A stretch of 64,000 bases of DNA from Prochlorococcus sp. MIT 1300 (lineage in GTDB: Bacteria > Cyanobacteriota > Cyanobacteriia > PCC-6307 > Cyanobiaceae), in assembly GCF_034092375.1 (NCBI RefSeq), contig NZ_CP139302.1, positions 496,001 to 560,000 on the forward strand, in the 5' to 3' direction. Under the pieces are notes generated by a model. It did no database searches and was not told the origin of the DNA. It was given only the letters and a program-made list of their open reading frames with translations. Each line of letters opens with the position of its first letter. The stretch's first letter is position 1. Below, one piece after another: positions 1 through 8,674 of this stretch. Position numbers and translations under genes: made by a program.

Positions 1-146
1 GTGCCGTAACGAGAGGCAAGGGTAGGCAGATCACAACCTCCTATAACTAAGGCACCCTCATCATTAATCTCTGTTGTAATAGGTGCAATATTACGATTAG
101 GACTCAAATGATCAGAATTAGACTCATAAGGGGTTTTGCTTTTCAT
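1..146 (-). CDS. lysA: Diaminopimelate decarboxylase, N-terminal fragment
   Basis: The gene runs off the left edge; only the first 48 codons are visible, starting at the ATG whose complement is at 144-146. The translation holds SPNRNIAPIT and then GGCDLPTLASRYG, which resembles the N-terminal lead of cyanobacterial LysA just before its first conserved strand. LysA is a PLP enzyme that makes lysine from meso-diaminopimelate. It is divergent from rimI with about 60 bp between the starts. The assignment rests on a short, poorly conserved leader, so it is probable rather than certain. The PLP lysine and catalytic residues lie outside the window. Confidence 0.6.
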   Translation of the reverse strand, partial: MKSKTPYESNSDHLSPNRNIAPITTEINDEGALVIGGCDLPTLASRYG

Positions 147-208
147 GAAAATAAAAGATTAGGTGGAAAACTTTGAGGATCAGCAAACCTTCTTAGAAGG
201 CTACTGTA

Positions 209-697
209 ATGAATCAAACTATTTTCCCACCCGACAGTGACTTACATCACGTTATCGAACTCAATATCTCCCACTTAGATTCGTGCATAGCTCTTGACAA
301 GCTCGTCTTGCAAGGCTTTTGGAGTAAAAGTCATTGGGAAAAGGAGCTTATCGATCCTCAACGTCTTTGCATTGGGATTATTCAATACTCCAAACTGATT
401 GCTATTGCATCTGGTTGGCTTGTGCTAAACGAAGTTCAACTAACATTGATTGAAGTGCATCCCAAATATCGAAGGAAGGGCTTTGGTCAATTAGTGCTCT
501 CAGAACTCCTTTGCAGAGCCTATGAATTGGGAATTCGTTCGGCGACATTAGAGGTAGCTATAGATAACGAATCTGCAAAAGCTCTCTACCGAAAGTGTGG
601 CTTTGAAATAGTTGGTCTCCGCCGGGGTTTCTACAAAAATGGAAAAGATGCCCTCATGCAAACAAAAAAAATGCCCACAGAGCCAAATAGTCCTTAG
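209..697 (+). CDS. rimI: Ribosomal-protein-alanine N-acetyltransferase (RimI-like GNAT)
   Basis: A 162-residue GNAT acetyltransferase, the usual size for RimI. The acetyl-CoA loop is seen as HPKYRRKGFGQLV (R-x-x-G-x-G type), and the C-terminal half has NESAKALYRKCGFEIVGLRRGFY, the N-x-x-A-x-x-L-Y-x-x-x-G-F signature of RimI. By family, it acetylates the N-terminal alanine of ribosomal protein S18; other N-terminal targets are possible. It stands between divergent lysA and clpC. The ATG at 209 is the first start after the lysA divergence. The fold is certain; the exact substrate is inferred from family similarity. Confidence 0.8.
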   Translation: MNQTIFPPDSDLHHVIELNISHLDSCIALDKLVLQGFWSKSHWEKELIDPQRLCIGIIQYSKLIAIASGWLVLNEVQLTLIEVHPKYRRKGFGQLVLSELLCRAYELGIRSATLEVAIDNESAKALYRKCGFEIVGLRRGFYKNGKDALMQTKKMPTEPNSP

Positions 698-836
698 GAA
701 CTTTGTAGTGGTTCGGATTACCGTCCTCAGAGAAGAAACAGTTTGCTGAAATAAAGGAATTTATTGTTAATTAGGAAGGCCCTTAGTTCCTGACAATAAA
801 GGGATCAGGTGGAAAGATGAAAGACTCCACATTCGC

Positions 837-860
837 CTACTAATCCTGATAGGTTAGTAG
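837..860 (+). promoter_or_regulatory. Hairpin in the clpC leader
   Basis: CCTACTAA at 836-843 pairs with TTAGTAG at 854-860, giving about 7 Watson-Crick pairs with a possible extension inside. It ends 20 bases before the clpC ATG at 881. There is no following T-run, so it is not a classic terminator. It could affect translation or mRNA stability, but could also be chance. No function is known to me. Confidence 0.3.
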
Positions 861-880
861 AGGTGCACGTGGCATAGACC

Positions 881-3457
881 ATGTTCGAGCGGTTTACAGA
901 AAAGGCAATCAAGGTGATCATGCTTGCCCAAGAGGAGGCTCGTCGCCTAGGGCATAATTTTGTAGGCACCGAGCAAATTCTCCTTGGGCTTATAGGTGAG
1001 GGGACTGGGGTTGCCGCAAAAGTTCTCAAGTCGATGGGTGTCAACCTCAAGGATGCTCGGGTTGAAGTCGAGAAGATCATTGGACGTGGATCTGGCTTCG
1101 TAGCAGTTGAAATCCCATTTACACCACGTGCAAAAAGAGTATTAGAACTTTCATTAGAAGAAGCTCGTCAGCTAGGCCACAACTACATCGGTACCGAGCA
1201 TCTGTTATTAGGCCTTATACGAGAAGGTGAAGGAGTAGCAGCAAGAGTTCTAGAAAATCTTGGTGTTGACCTTGCCAAAGTAAGAACTCAAGTCATACGA
1301 ATGCTTGGTGAAACTGCTGAAGTAGCTGCAGGCGGCGGCGGCGGTGGAAAAGGGTCTATGAAAACTGCCACCCTTGATGAATTCGGCACAAACCTCACAC
1401 TTTTGGCTAGCGAGTCGAAATTAGATCCTGTTGTTGGAAGGCAAAATGAAATTGATCGAGTAATTCAGATTCTCGGAAGACGTACAAAAAACAACCCTGT
1501 ACTCATAGGAGAGCCTGGTGTAGGCAAGACAGCTATCGCCGAAGGACTAGCTCAAAGGATCCATCAAGGAGATATTCCCGATATTCTTGAAGAGAAACGA
1601 GTGCTTACTTTAGATATTGGGCTTCTGGTTGCAGGTACAAAATATAGAGGTGAGTTTGAAGAGCGCTTAAAAAAAATAATGGAAGAGATAAAAACAGCCG
1701 GTAATGTAATTCTAGTAATAGATGAAGTGCATACTCTTATAGGTGCAGGTGCTGCAGAAGGAGCAATAGATGCTGCAAATATTCTCAAACCTGCTCTTGC
1801 CAGAGGGGAGCTTCAGTGCATAGGTGCCACAACACTTGATGAATATAGAAAACATATAGAGAGGGATGCTGCGCTTGAAAGAAGATTCCAACCTGTAATG
1901 GTAGGAGAACCATCAATCGCAGATACCATTGAAATACTTAGGGGATTGAGAGAAAGATATGAACAGCATCACAGACTAAGGATTACCGATGAAGCACTAG
2001 AAGCTGCTGCAAACCTTGGGGACCGATATATTTCAGATAGATTCTTACCAGATAAAGCAATAGATTTAATAGATGAAGCGGGAAGTAGGGTTCGTCTTCT
2101 GAATTCAAAGTTACCTCCTGCGGCCAAAGAGGTAGACAAAGAGTTACGCAAAGTGCAAAAAGAGAAAGAAGAAGCTGTACGTAATCAAGACTTTACAAAA
2201 GCAGGGGAATTACGAGAGAAGGAAGTTGAACTTAGGGAAAAAATAAGAACTGTTCTTCAAACAAGTCGTCCAGAAGAAAATAAGAATTTGGAAAAGGAAG
2301 AAAAAGCTGAAAAAGAAAACAATTCAAACTCTGAAGCTATTAAAGAACAAGCAAAATCAGTTATCACTGGAACAAACTCATCACCAGTAGTTGATGAAGA
2401 AGATATAGCGCATATTGTCGCATCTTGGACAGGTGTACCAGTCCAAAAACTAACTGAAAGCGAATCGATCAAATTACTCAATATGGAGGACACTCTTCAC
2501 CAGAGACTTATTGGTCAAGATGAAGCAGTTAAAGCCGTTTCAAAAGCAATCAGAAGAGCCAGAGTTGGACTCAAAAATCCAAACAGACCGATTGCTAGCT
2601 TCATATTTTCTGGTCCAACAGGAGTGGGCAAAACAGAGCTAACCAAAGCACTTGCGACTTATTTCTTTGGTAGTGAGGAAGCAATGATTAGACTAGATAT
2701 GTCTGAGTTTATGGAAAGGCACACAGTTAGCAAGTTAATAGGGTCTCCTCCAGGGTATGTAGGTTTCAATGAAGGAGGTCAACTTACGGAGGCTGTGAGA
2801 AGAAGGCCTTATACTGTTGTGCTTTTTGATGAAATTGAAAAGGCACATCCAGATGTTTTCAACCTACTTCTACAATTACTTGAAGATGGAAGATTAACTG
2901 ACTCAAAAGGAAGAACAGTTGATTTTAAAAATACACTCATAATAATGACATCAAATATTGGATCAAAAGTAATAGAAAAAGGAGGTGGAGGACTTGGCTT
3001 TGAATTTTCTGGAGAGAATGCTGAAGATAGCCAATACAATCGAATCAGGTCTCTTGTAAATGAAGAATTAAAGCAATATTTCAGGCCAGAATTCCTAAAC
3101 AGATTAGACGAGATTATTGTTTTCCGACAACTAACTAGAGAAGAAGTCAAATCAATAGCTGAAATCATGTTGGAAGAGGTTTTCTCTCGGATAAAAGAAA
3201 AAGGTATCAACCTTCAAGTATCTGATAAGTTCAAGGAACGACTAGTAGAGGAAGGCTACAACCCTGCCTATGGAGCAAGACCCCTGAGGAGGGCTGTTAT
3301 GCGTTTACTGGAAGACAGCCTTGCAGAAGAAGTATTATCAGGGCGAATAAAAGATGGTGACAATGCAATTGTTGATATAGATGATGAAAAGAAGGTCGTC
3401 GTAAAGCATCTTTCTACAAGCACAAATACTCCCGAACTTGCGAGTGCAGGAGTCTAA
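881..3457 (+). CDS. clpC: ATP-dependent Clp protease ATPase subunit ClpC
   Basis: An 858-residue HSP100 unfoldase that feeds substrates to ClpP. Two N-terminal Clp repeats (about residues 3-145) are followed by a glycine-rich linker (about 151-157), then AAA+ module 1 with Walker A GEPGVGKT near residue 211 and Walker B VIDEVHT. A UVR-like middle domain lies near 416-455. AAA+ module 2 has Walker [10 protein letters not shown] near 577 and Walker [10 protein letters not shown]. The LGF tripeptide near 705 corresponds to the IGF/VGF loop that docks on ClpP. The C-terminus has [10 protein letters not shown]. The length is normal for cyanobacterial ClpC, which is usually essential. A hairpin lies in the leader (see the separate entry). 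Confidence 0.97.
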   Translation: MFERFTEKAIKVIMLAQEEARRLGHNFVGTEQILLGLIGEGTGVAAKVLKSMGVNLKDARVEVEKIIGRGSGFVAVEIPFTPRAKRVLELSLEEARQLGHNYIGTEHLLLGLIREGEGVAARVLENLGVDLAKVRTQVIRMLGETAEVAAGGGGGGKGSMKTATLDEFGTNLTLLASESKLDPVVGRQNEIDRVIQILGRRTKNNPVLIGEPGVGKTAIAEGLAQRIHQGDIPDILEEKRVLTLDIGLLVAGTKYRGEFEERLKKIMEEIKTAGNVILVIDEVHTLIGAGAAEGAIDAANILKPALARGELQCIGATTLDEYRKHIERDAALERRFQPVMVGEPSIADTIEILRGLRERYEQHHRLRITDEALEAAANLGDRYISDRFLPDKAIDLIDEAGSRVRLLNSKLPPAAKEVDKELRKVQKEKEEAVRNQDFTKAGELREKEVELREKIRTVLQTSRPEENKNLEKEEKAEKENNSNSEAIKEQAKSVITGTNSSPVVDEEDIAHIVASWTGVPVQKLTESESIKLLNMEDTLHQRLIGQDEAVKAVSKAIRRARVGLKNPNRPIASFIFSGPTGVGKTELTKALATYFFGSEEAMIRLDMSEFMERHTVSKLIGSPPGYVGFNEGGQLTEAVRRRPYTVVLFDEIEKAHPDVFNLLLQLLEDGRLTDSKGRTVDFKNTLIIMTSNIGSKVIEKGGGGLGFEFSGENAEDSQYNRIRSLVNEELKQYFRPEFLNRLDEIIVFRQLTREEVKSIAEIMLEEVFSRIKEKGINLQVSDKFKERLVEEGYNPAYGARPLRRAVMRLLEDSLAEEVLSGRIKDGDNAIVDIDDEKKVVVKHLSTSTNTPELASAGV

Positions 3458-3489
3458 ACGTCAACTGCAATAAATAAAACTCAATTAAA

Positions 3490-4617
3490 ATGAGCAATTA
3501 TCTTGTGATTAATAGAACTATATCCCCAACCAATCTAGTCAATGGAAGTCACGTGTGGACCTCAGCTCGTTTATTAATTCCTGGCATATCTAAAAGACCA
3601 TTGTTATTAGGAAGAGGAAATCAAACAATGAGTACTAGATCAACCTTATTCAACGGCCTTGTTGAGATAGGTGTAGAGCCAATCTGTGAAAATCTAAAAT
3701 ATGACTGTTGCGAGGAAGATTTAACTTATATCAGAAATGTTGCAGAGAAAAATCATTGTGATGGCATTATCGCTGCCGGAGGTGGAAAAGTTCTTGACGC
3801 AGGCAAACTTTTAGCAAACAGAATGGATATCCCTTCGGTGACAGTTCCACTTAGTGCATCCACTTGTGCAGGGTGGACTGCATTAGCAAATATTTATTCT
3901 CCCACTGGGGCTTTTATTAGAGATGAATCACTAAAAAGATGTCCTGAGTTGATTATTTTTGACCATCAGCTTGTACGACAAGCTCCGAAAAAAACACTTG
4001 CCAGTGGAATTGCCGACGCTCTTGCAAAATGGTATGAAGCATCTCTCAGCGTCGGAGAAAGTGATAATGGGCTTGTCCAACAAGCCGTACAAATGGCAAG
4101 GGTATTAAGAGATCAATTGTTCTTAAATGGGAAGACAGCACTAGACAATCCAAATAGTAATGAATGGGTCATAGTCGCTGAAGGATGTGCTCTCACTGCA
4201 GGGCTAATAGGCGGAATAGGAGGGCCTAGATGTAGAACTGCAGCTGCTCATGCAATCCATAATGGTTTGACACAACTTCAAAGTGAACACATTTCTCTTC
4301 ATGGGGAAAAAGTGGGCTATGGAATCCTTATTCAATTACGTCTAGAAGAAAAAATTACTGGAAACAAGCTTGCAGGTCAAGCCAGAAAACAACTATATAG
4401 ATTTCTTGAGGAACTCAACCTGCCAATCTCTCTTAAAGATCTAGGACTAAAGAATAATAGTCTAAAAGGACTTAAGGAGCTGTGTAATTTTGCCTGCAAA
4501 GATGGATCTGATATTCACAACCTGCCTTTTAAAATTACACCAGAATTACTACTGGAAGAAATAATTAAAGCGGAAAAAGAAATTTCACCTAAAAAGATTG
4601 ATTCCCTACAAAGATAA
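3490..4617 (+). CDS. Iron-containing alcohol dehydrogenase family protein (glycerol dehydrogenase-like)
   Basis: 375 residues of the GldA/Fe-ADH fold. The NAD-binding GGGK motif is in AAGGGKVLDAGKLLANR. The metal-site aspartate is likely in ASGIADALAKWYEA, and histidines lie in AAAHAIHNGL and SLHGEKVGYG. This pattern matches glycerol dehydrogenase (glycerol to dihydroxyacetone with NAD), but the same scaffold also includes glycerol-1-phosphate and other polyol dehydrogenases, so the substrate is open. It begins 33 bp after clpC and is followed within 5 bp by the alpha/beta hydrolase, so these genes may be cotranscribed. Confidence 0.8.
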   Translation: MSNYLVINRTISPTNLVNGSHVWTSARLLIPGISKRPLLLGRGNQTMSTRSTLFNGLVEIGVEPICENLKYDCCEEDLTYIRNVAEKNHCDGIIAAGGGKVLDAGKLLANRMDIPSVTVPLSASTCAGWTALANIYSPTGAFIRDESLKRCPELIIFDHQLVRQAPKKTLASGIADALAKWYEASLSVGESDNGLVQQAVQMARVLRDQLFLNGKTALDNPNSNEWVIVAEGCALTAGLIGGIGGPRCRTAAAHAIHNGLTQLQSEHISLHGEKVGYGILIQLRLEEKITGNKLAGQARKQLYRFLEELNLPISLKDLGLKNNSLKGLKELCNFACKDGSDIHNLPFKITPELLLEEIIKAEKEISPKKIDSLQR

Positions 4618-4621
4618 AATA

Positions 4622-5590
4622 ATGAAAGCAGCTAGTGAAAACCAAAATGATAATCCAGAGGCTTTAGCACCAATTGAACTTTTCAATCAACTAATCCCTA
4701 AACTTTTAGATCCTTTAGCACGCAATTTAGCCAAAGATATGCAGTGGTGGGAATTAAACGGCCTTGAAGAACTTCTAAGTTATGTTCAAGAAGATTGTCA
4801 CAACAATACCCCTACAAGCTCTCAGTCACTTACCTTCCCAGTAACAGTATCAGGGGAAGGGCAACCATTACTCCTATTACATGGATTTGATAGCAGCTTT
4901 CTAGAGTTTCGTCGTTTAGCACCATTGCTAAAGAAATACTATCAATTAATAATTCCAGACTTATTTGGATTTGGGTTCTGTCCTAGACCAATAAAAGCAA
5001 AATATGAAACCGAGTCCTTGGTCATTCATATTGGCAAGATCCTTTCTCAAATACCATCCGATTCCACTGTGGGGGTAATAGGTGCCTCCATGGGTGGAGC
5101 CTTGGCAATGGAAGTGGCGAGACGTTTTCCAGAAAGGATAAATCGTCTAATGCTTTTGTCACCCGCAGGATTAACAGGCAGCCCTAAGCCTATTCCACAA
5201 CCCCTAAATAAAATAGGTGTCTGGTTTCTAGGACAACCTTGTGTACGAAAAAGATTGTGCAGGCAAGCATTTGCAGATCCAAATCGAAGTGTTGGAAAGC
5301 AAGAAGAACAAATTGCTTCATTACATCTAAGCGTCCCTAATTGGGCAGAGTCACTTGCAGAATTTGCAAGAAGTGGAGGGTTAGCCAACTTAGGTGAACC
5401 AATCCCCAAACAACCTATTAAGATTATTTGGGGAGCAAATGATCGGATTCTTACACAACAACAAAAGAAAGAAGTATTTCAATTACTAGGCAATTGTGTA
5501 GAAGAGGTAAACGACTGTGGTCATTTACCTCACTTAGATCAGCCAAATATTGTAGCTGACCGTTGGTTAAATGATCCCAATCATTATTAA
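4622..5590 (+). CDS. Alpha/beta hydrolase
   Basis: About 322 residues. The oxyanion region LLLHGFDSSFLEFRRL, the nucleophile elbow GASMGG (Ser), the acid in IIWGANDRIL and the histidine in NDCGHLPHLDQP form a complete catalytic triad. The start was taken as the ATG at 4622, just after the upstream stop; a TTG at 4598 would overlap the previous gene by 20 bp. It overlaps the next gene by one base (TAATG). The cap region has no signature I can tie to a substrate. An esterase or lipase-like role on membrane lipids is only a guess from the neighbouring lipid-binding-type protein. Confidence 0.85.
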   Translation: MKAASENQNDNPEALAPIELFNQLIPKLLDPLARNLAKDMQWWELNGLEELLSYVQEDCHNNTPTSSQSLTFPVTVSGEGQPLLLLHGFDSSFLEFRRLAPLLKKYYQLIIPDLFGFGFCPRPIKAKYETESLVIHIGKILSQIPSDSTVGVIGASMGGALAMEVARRFPERINRLMLLSPAGLTGSPKPIPQPLNKIGVWFLGQPCVRKRLCRQAFADPNRSVGKQEEQIASLHLSVPNWAESLAEFARSGGLANLGEPIPKQPIKIIWGANDRILTQQQKKEVFQLLGNCVEEVNDCGHLPHLDQPNIVADRWLNDPNHY

Positions 5591-6231
5591 TGCCAAAGGA
5601 ATTATCCGAAAGCCAGGGACCATTCTTAAAGATTATCTCTGAAAGCTTGAAGTTATGGCTGAAAGCCCAATGCGATAGTGTTGAAAGTATAGATATAACT
5701 TTATATGGCTCTTTGATTAAATTGCTTCAAGGAAATCTTCCTAAGGTTAAATTGCTTTCTACAAAATTAAGCTTTAAGAATATTCCCATGCATAAGGTAG
5801 CAATAGAAGCGAAAGATATAAGTATAAAAACAAAGAAGCTTAGGGAAAGTAAGGTATTTTTGTTAAACAGAATTCCAAAAATCAGTTTAGAAGTATCATT
5901 CTCCGTAGCAGACATCAACAAAATACTTTTATCTAAGAACTGGGAATCACTATCTAAGGATCTGGCACAAAGGCTTTTAGGGAATGTAATTTTGAAGGGA
6001 CTAGAAATTGACAACCAAAACTTAATCCTAAACGCCTATGATCCTCAAATAGGTAATTTATCAGCCAAAAGCTTTACACTTGAAGCAAGCGAAGGAACTA
6101 TTCTCATAACAAGTAAGGATTCCCCAAGTATTGAATTTAAGATACCAATGGATCCGAATATAATGATTCAAAGTGCGCGACTAGACAATGAAATGCTCCT
6201 TATAAAGGGTCAAGCTATTGTTAGCATCTAA
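5590..6231 (+). CDS. DUF2993 (LmeA-like) protein
   Basis: 213 residues with no obvious signal peptide or membrane segment. The repeating pattern of short beta strands (for example LPKVKLLSTKLSFKNIPMHK, then VSFSVADINKILLS and LEASEGTILI) matches the DUF2993 family found across cyanobacteria and actinobacteria. In mycobacteria a member (LmeA) binds phospholipid and acts in lipoglycan assembly; the cyanobacterial role is not established. The start codon overlaps the stop of the hydrolase as TAATG, so the pair is almost certainly translationally coupled. It converges on cdsA with 2 bp between the stops. Confidence 0.65.
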   Translation: MPKELSESQGPFLKIISESLKLWLKAQCDSVESIDITLYGSLIKLLQGNLPKVKLLSTKLSFKNIPMHKVAIEAKDISIKTKKLRESKVFLLNRIPKISLEVSFSVADINKILLSKNWESLSKDLAQRLLGNVILKGLEIDNQNLILNAYDPQIGNLSAKSFTLEASEGTILITSKDSPSIEFKIPMDPNIMIQSARLDNEMLLIKGQAIVSI

Positions 6232-6233
6232 TT

Positions 6234-7124
6234 TCATTTATTTACGAGAGGTATTATAAGAGTTACGACATAAAAAACGACTGCGGGTGTAAACAAATAA
6301 CTGTCAATCCTATCAAGTACACCTCCATGACCAGGCAAAGCATCTCCTGAGTCTTTTAAGCCCGCATTCCTTTTCATCATGGACTCTGTTAAATCTCCCA
6401 CCAAAGCAAAAAGGGCTACCAATGCACCTAAAAGACCGCCCATAAGAAGCCCAAATTCCCACCCAAAGATTTCTCCAAAAAGTGCACCTACAGCCATTGC
6501 ACAAAAAAGACCACCTATTGCACCCTCTACTGTTTTGCGAGGCGATATTGGAGACAAAGGTTTACGTCCAAAACTTCTACCTAAACTATAAGAACCAATA
6601 TCACTAGCTATTATCATCAAGCATGCTGCAAAGGTTATTACCATGCCTGTGGTTAATGTTCCATGCAAAGAACTTGAGAATGAATCTAAATTAGGTACTA
6701 AATTTAACTCATTATTCAAGTTTCGTAGCCTTAACCAATGACTTGGAAGAAAGCCCAAGTAAAATAAACCAAAAATTGAAGCAGCTATATCTGCTATTGA
6801 ACCAGTGACAGGTTGCAGCAATAACCAGCAACAAATAGCCGCCCCTGATAATGGCAATACAGCCGCAGACAAATCTGCAGCAAGCCCCCCGTCAAATCCC
6901 AACTGAGTACTTAAAAGAAGAAACTGACAAGCGACAAGTGTAGTTTTTGTAGCGGGCCTAATACCTGTGTATTGGGCCATTCTGAAGAATTCCAAAAGAG
7001 CAAGGTGAACTATCACCCCAACTGCAATAGCAAACCACCAGCCTCCAAGGGAAACAAACAACAAACCAAATGCACCTGCGGCAATGCCGCTACTAAATCG
7101 TTTGGGAGGTAATCCAAAAGCCAT
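6234..7124 (-). CDS. cdsA: Phosphatidate cytidylyltransferase (CDP-diglyceride synthase)
   Basis: Integral membrane enzyme of phospholipid synthesis: phosphatidate plus CTP gives CDP-diacylglycerol. The C-terminal family signature is clear: KDSGDALPGHGGVLDRIDS, preceded by SDIGSYSLGRSFGRKPLSPISPRKTVEGA. There are about eight hydrophobic segments. The start was placed at the ATG at 7124 (MAFGLPPKRF), giving about 296 residues; a TTG five codons upstream is possible. Its neighbours downstream are the lipid-related hydrolase/DUF2993 pair on the opposite strand. Confidence 0.95.
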   Translation of the reverse strand: MAFGLPPKRFSSGIAAGAFGLLFVSLGGWWFAIAVGVIVHLALLEFFRMAQYTGIRPATKTTLVACQFLLLSTQLGFDGGLAADLSAAVLPLSGAAICCWLLLQPVTGSIADIAASIFGLFYLGFLPSHWLRLRNLNNELNLVPNLDSFSSSLHGTLTTGMVITFAACLMIIASDIGSYSLGRSFGRKPLSPISPRKTVEGAIGGLFCAMAVGALFGEIFGWEFGLLMGGLLGALVALFALVGDLTESMMKRNAGLKDSGDALPGHGGVLDRIDSYLFTPAVVFYVVTLIIPLVNK

Positions 7125-7229
7125 CGAGACTAAAACCAAGTCCCACTAAGAAGTGGGTATACAGGATTAGTGCTTTGTCTGAGCACAATACGACTATTCA
7201 AAACAAAGGTTACATTTGTTTTAGTCCAC

Positions 7230-8630
7230 CTATATAAGAACTGCCAGTTGATCTGGGACGTTACCTACCCACATTTTTTTTTGTTTAACCAACCAATCCC
7301 CCATAGCCTGGTCAATTTTCTCACCAGGAATCACCAAAGGTATACCTGGTGGATAAGGACAGATCAACTCTGCAACCACCTCACCGACAGCCTCAGATAA
7401 CGCAACGATTCGAGTAGGCCCTTTAAAAGCTCTTAACGGCTTTACTGCTGGAACAACAACTCTTTTGGAAGGTGGAGGCACAAAATCATGAAAAGGTGTT
7501 GTATCTTTTTTAAAGGCTAGTAAATCCTGCCAATGTTTATTTATAAGGTCAGAAACACCTTTTTGAGGGGAGAATCCAAGACAAAAAGTAATACATCCAG
7601 GTTCCGGAAGTTCAGCAATAAGGCCTCTATCTAAAAACCATTTATCAGCTTCAAAACCATTAATGCCAACAGATGCTGTATGAAGTATTAATCGTAAAGG
7701 GTCTTGTGTTTCAAGCAGTGGCAATCCATGATTCAAAAGTTTCCTAGATATTTCACGGGCTTGTTGAACAGCACTTTTAAGTCTTTCTAAACCGTTTGGG
7801 GTGTTCCATTCATCTAAAGCACTTTCACAAGATGCAAGTAGCAAAGAGCTTGGACTACTTGTTTGAAATAATTCAATACTTTGTTCCAAACGAGTTACAT
7901 CAACAAGGTCTCCCTTTAACCATAGAACTGCTGTTTGAGAAAGACCTAGCCCAGATTTATGCAAGGAATTAACGATAAGGTCTGCTCCGGACTTCAAAGC
8001 AGAGGGAGGCAATCCCTCTCCAACTTCAGCCGCCAAATGAGTCCCATGTGCTTCATCAACCAATACCGGCAATCCAACCTCATGTAGTTGATCAACTAAT
8101 GGTTTTATATCCAACGCATAACCGTGATAGGTAGGGTGTAGCAAAACTGCTGCAGCAATTGCTAAACCTTCCATTGGCAATGAATCAATTACTTCCTGTA
8201 ACCACATCTCATCAGGAGGAGCATTGTGCCCCCGATCTACGAGAAAAGGGACCTCATAGATAACAGGAGTCAAACCACCAATAACGCATGCCTGAATTAG
8301 GCTCTTATGAGCATTGCGAGGAATTAATACAGCTTCTCCAGGTCGAGCGACTCCTAAAAGTGCAGATTGCAAAAGCCCGGTAGCACCATTAACCCCATAC
8401 CAACAACGTTTAGCCCCCATAGCATCGGCGGCAAAGCTTTGACTCTGCTGGACGACACCTTCAGCGATAAGAGGTCCCCCAAAGCCAGGTAATTCCGGGA
8501 CATCCCAGATCCCTGCCTTTAGACGCAAAAGCCTTTTAAACGAATTAGGGATAGCAACTCCATGTCCGTGGGCAGGAAGACAAAGCATCCTGCCTCTATT
8601 GTTGTCGATCAAATTCGAGATAATGCCCAT
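7230..8630 (-). CDS. Orn/Lys/Arg decarboxylase family PLP enzyme
   Basis: 466 residues of a fold-type-I PLP enzyme. The PLP-binding lysine is in NSLHKSGLGLSQ, preceded by the pocket motif DEAHGTHLA. The C-terminal domain ends with YPPGIPLVIPGE, typical of the Orn/Lys/Arg decarboxylase class. It lacks the N-terminal wing domain of the large enterobacterial enzymes and so resembles the shorter Bacillus SpeA type. Arginine or lysine decarboxylation to agmatine or cadaverine is likely; the substrate cannot be read from sequence. It lies 105 bp upstream of cdsA on the same strand and is divergent from the ABC1 kinase. Confidence 0.88.
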   Translation of the reverse strand: MGIISNLIDNNRGRMLCLPAHGHGVAIPNSFKRLLRLKAGIWDVPELPGFGGPLIAEGVVQQSQSFAADAMGAKRCWYGVNGATGLLQSALLGVARPGEAVLIPRNAHKSLIQACVIGGLTPVIYEVPFLVDRGHNAPPDEMWLQEVIDSLPMEGLAIAAAVLLHPTYHGYALDIKPLVDQLHEVGLPVLVDEAHGTHLAAEVGEGLPPSALKSGADLIVNSLHKSGLGLSQTAVLWLKGDLVDVTRLEQSIELFQTSSPSSLLLASCESALDEWNTPNGLERLKSAVQQAREISRKLLNHGLPLLETQDPLRLILHTASVGINGFEADKWFLDRGLIAELPEPGCITFCLGFSPQKGVSDLINKHWQDLLAFKKDTTPFHDFVPPPSKRVVVPAVKPLRAFKGPTRIVALSEAVGEVVAELICPYPPGIPLVIPGEKIDQAMGDWLVKQKKMWVGNVPDQLAVLI

Positions 8631-8674
8631 GAAATTGCAATGGGGTTTCTAGAGTCTGGCCAACAAGAAGTTTG

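Noticed and set aside
7170-7400. 76-codon plus-strand frame opposite the PLP decarboxylase end
   Set aside because: It lies largely antisense to a certain gene with no coding signature of its own.
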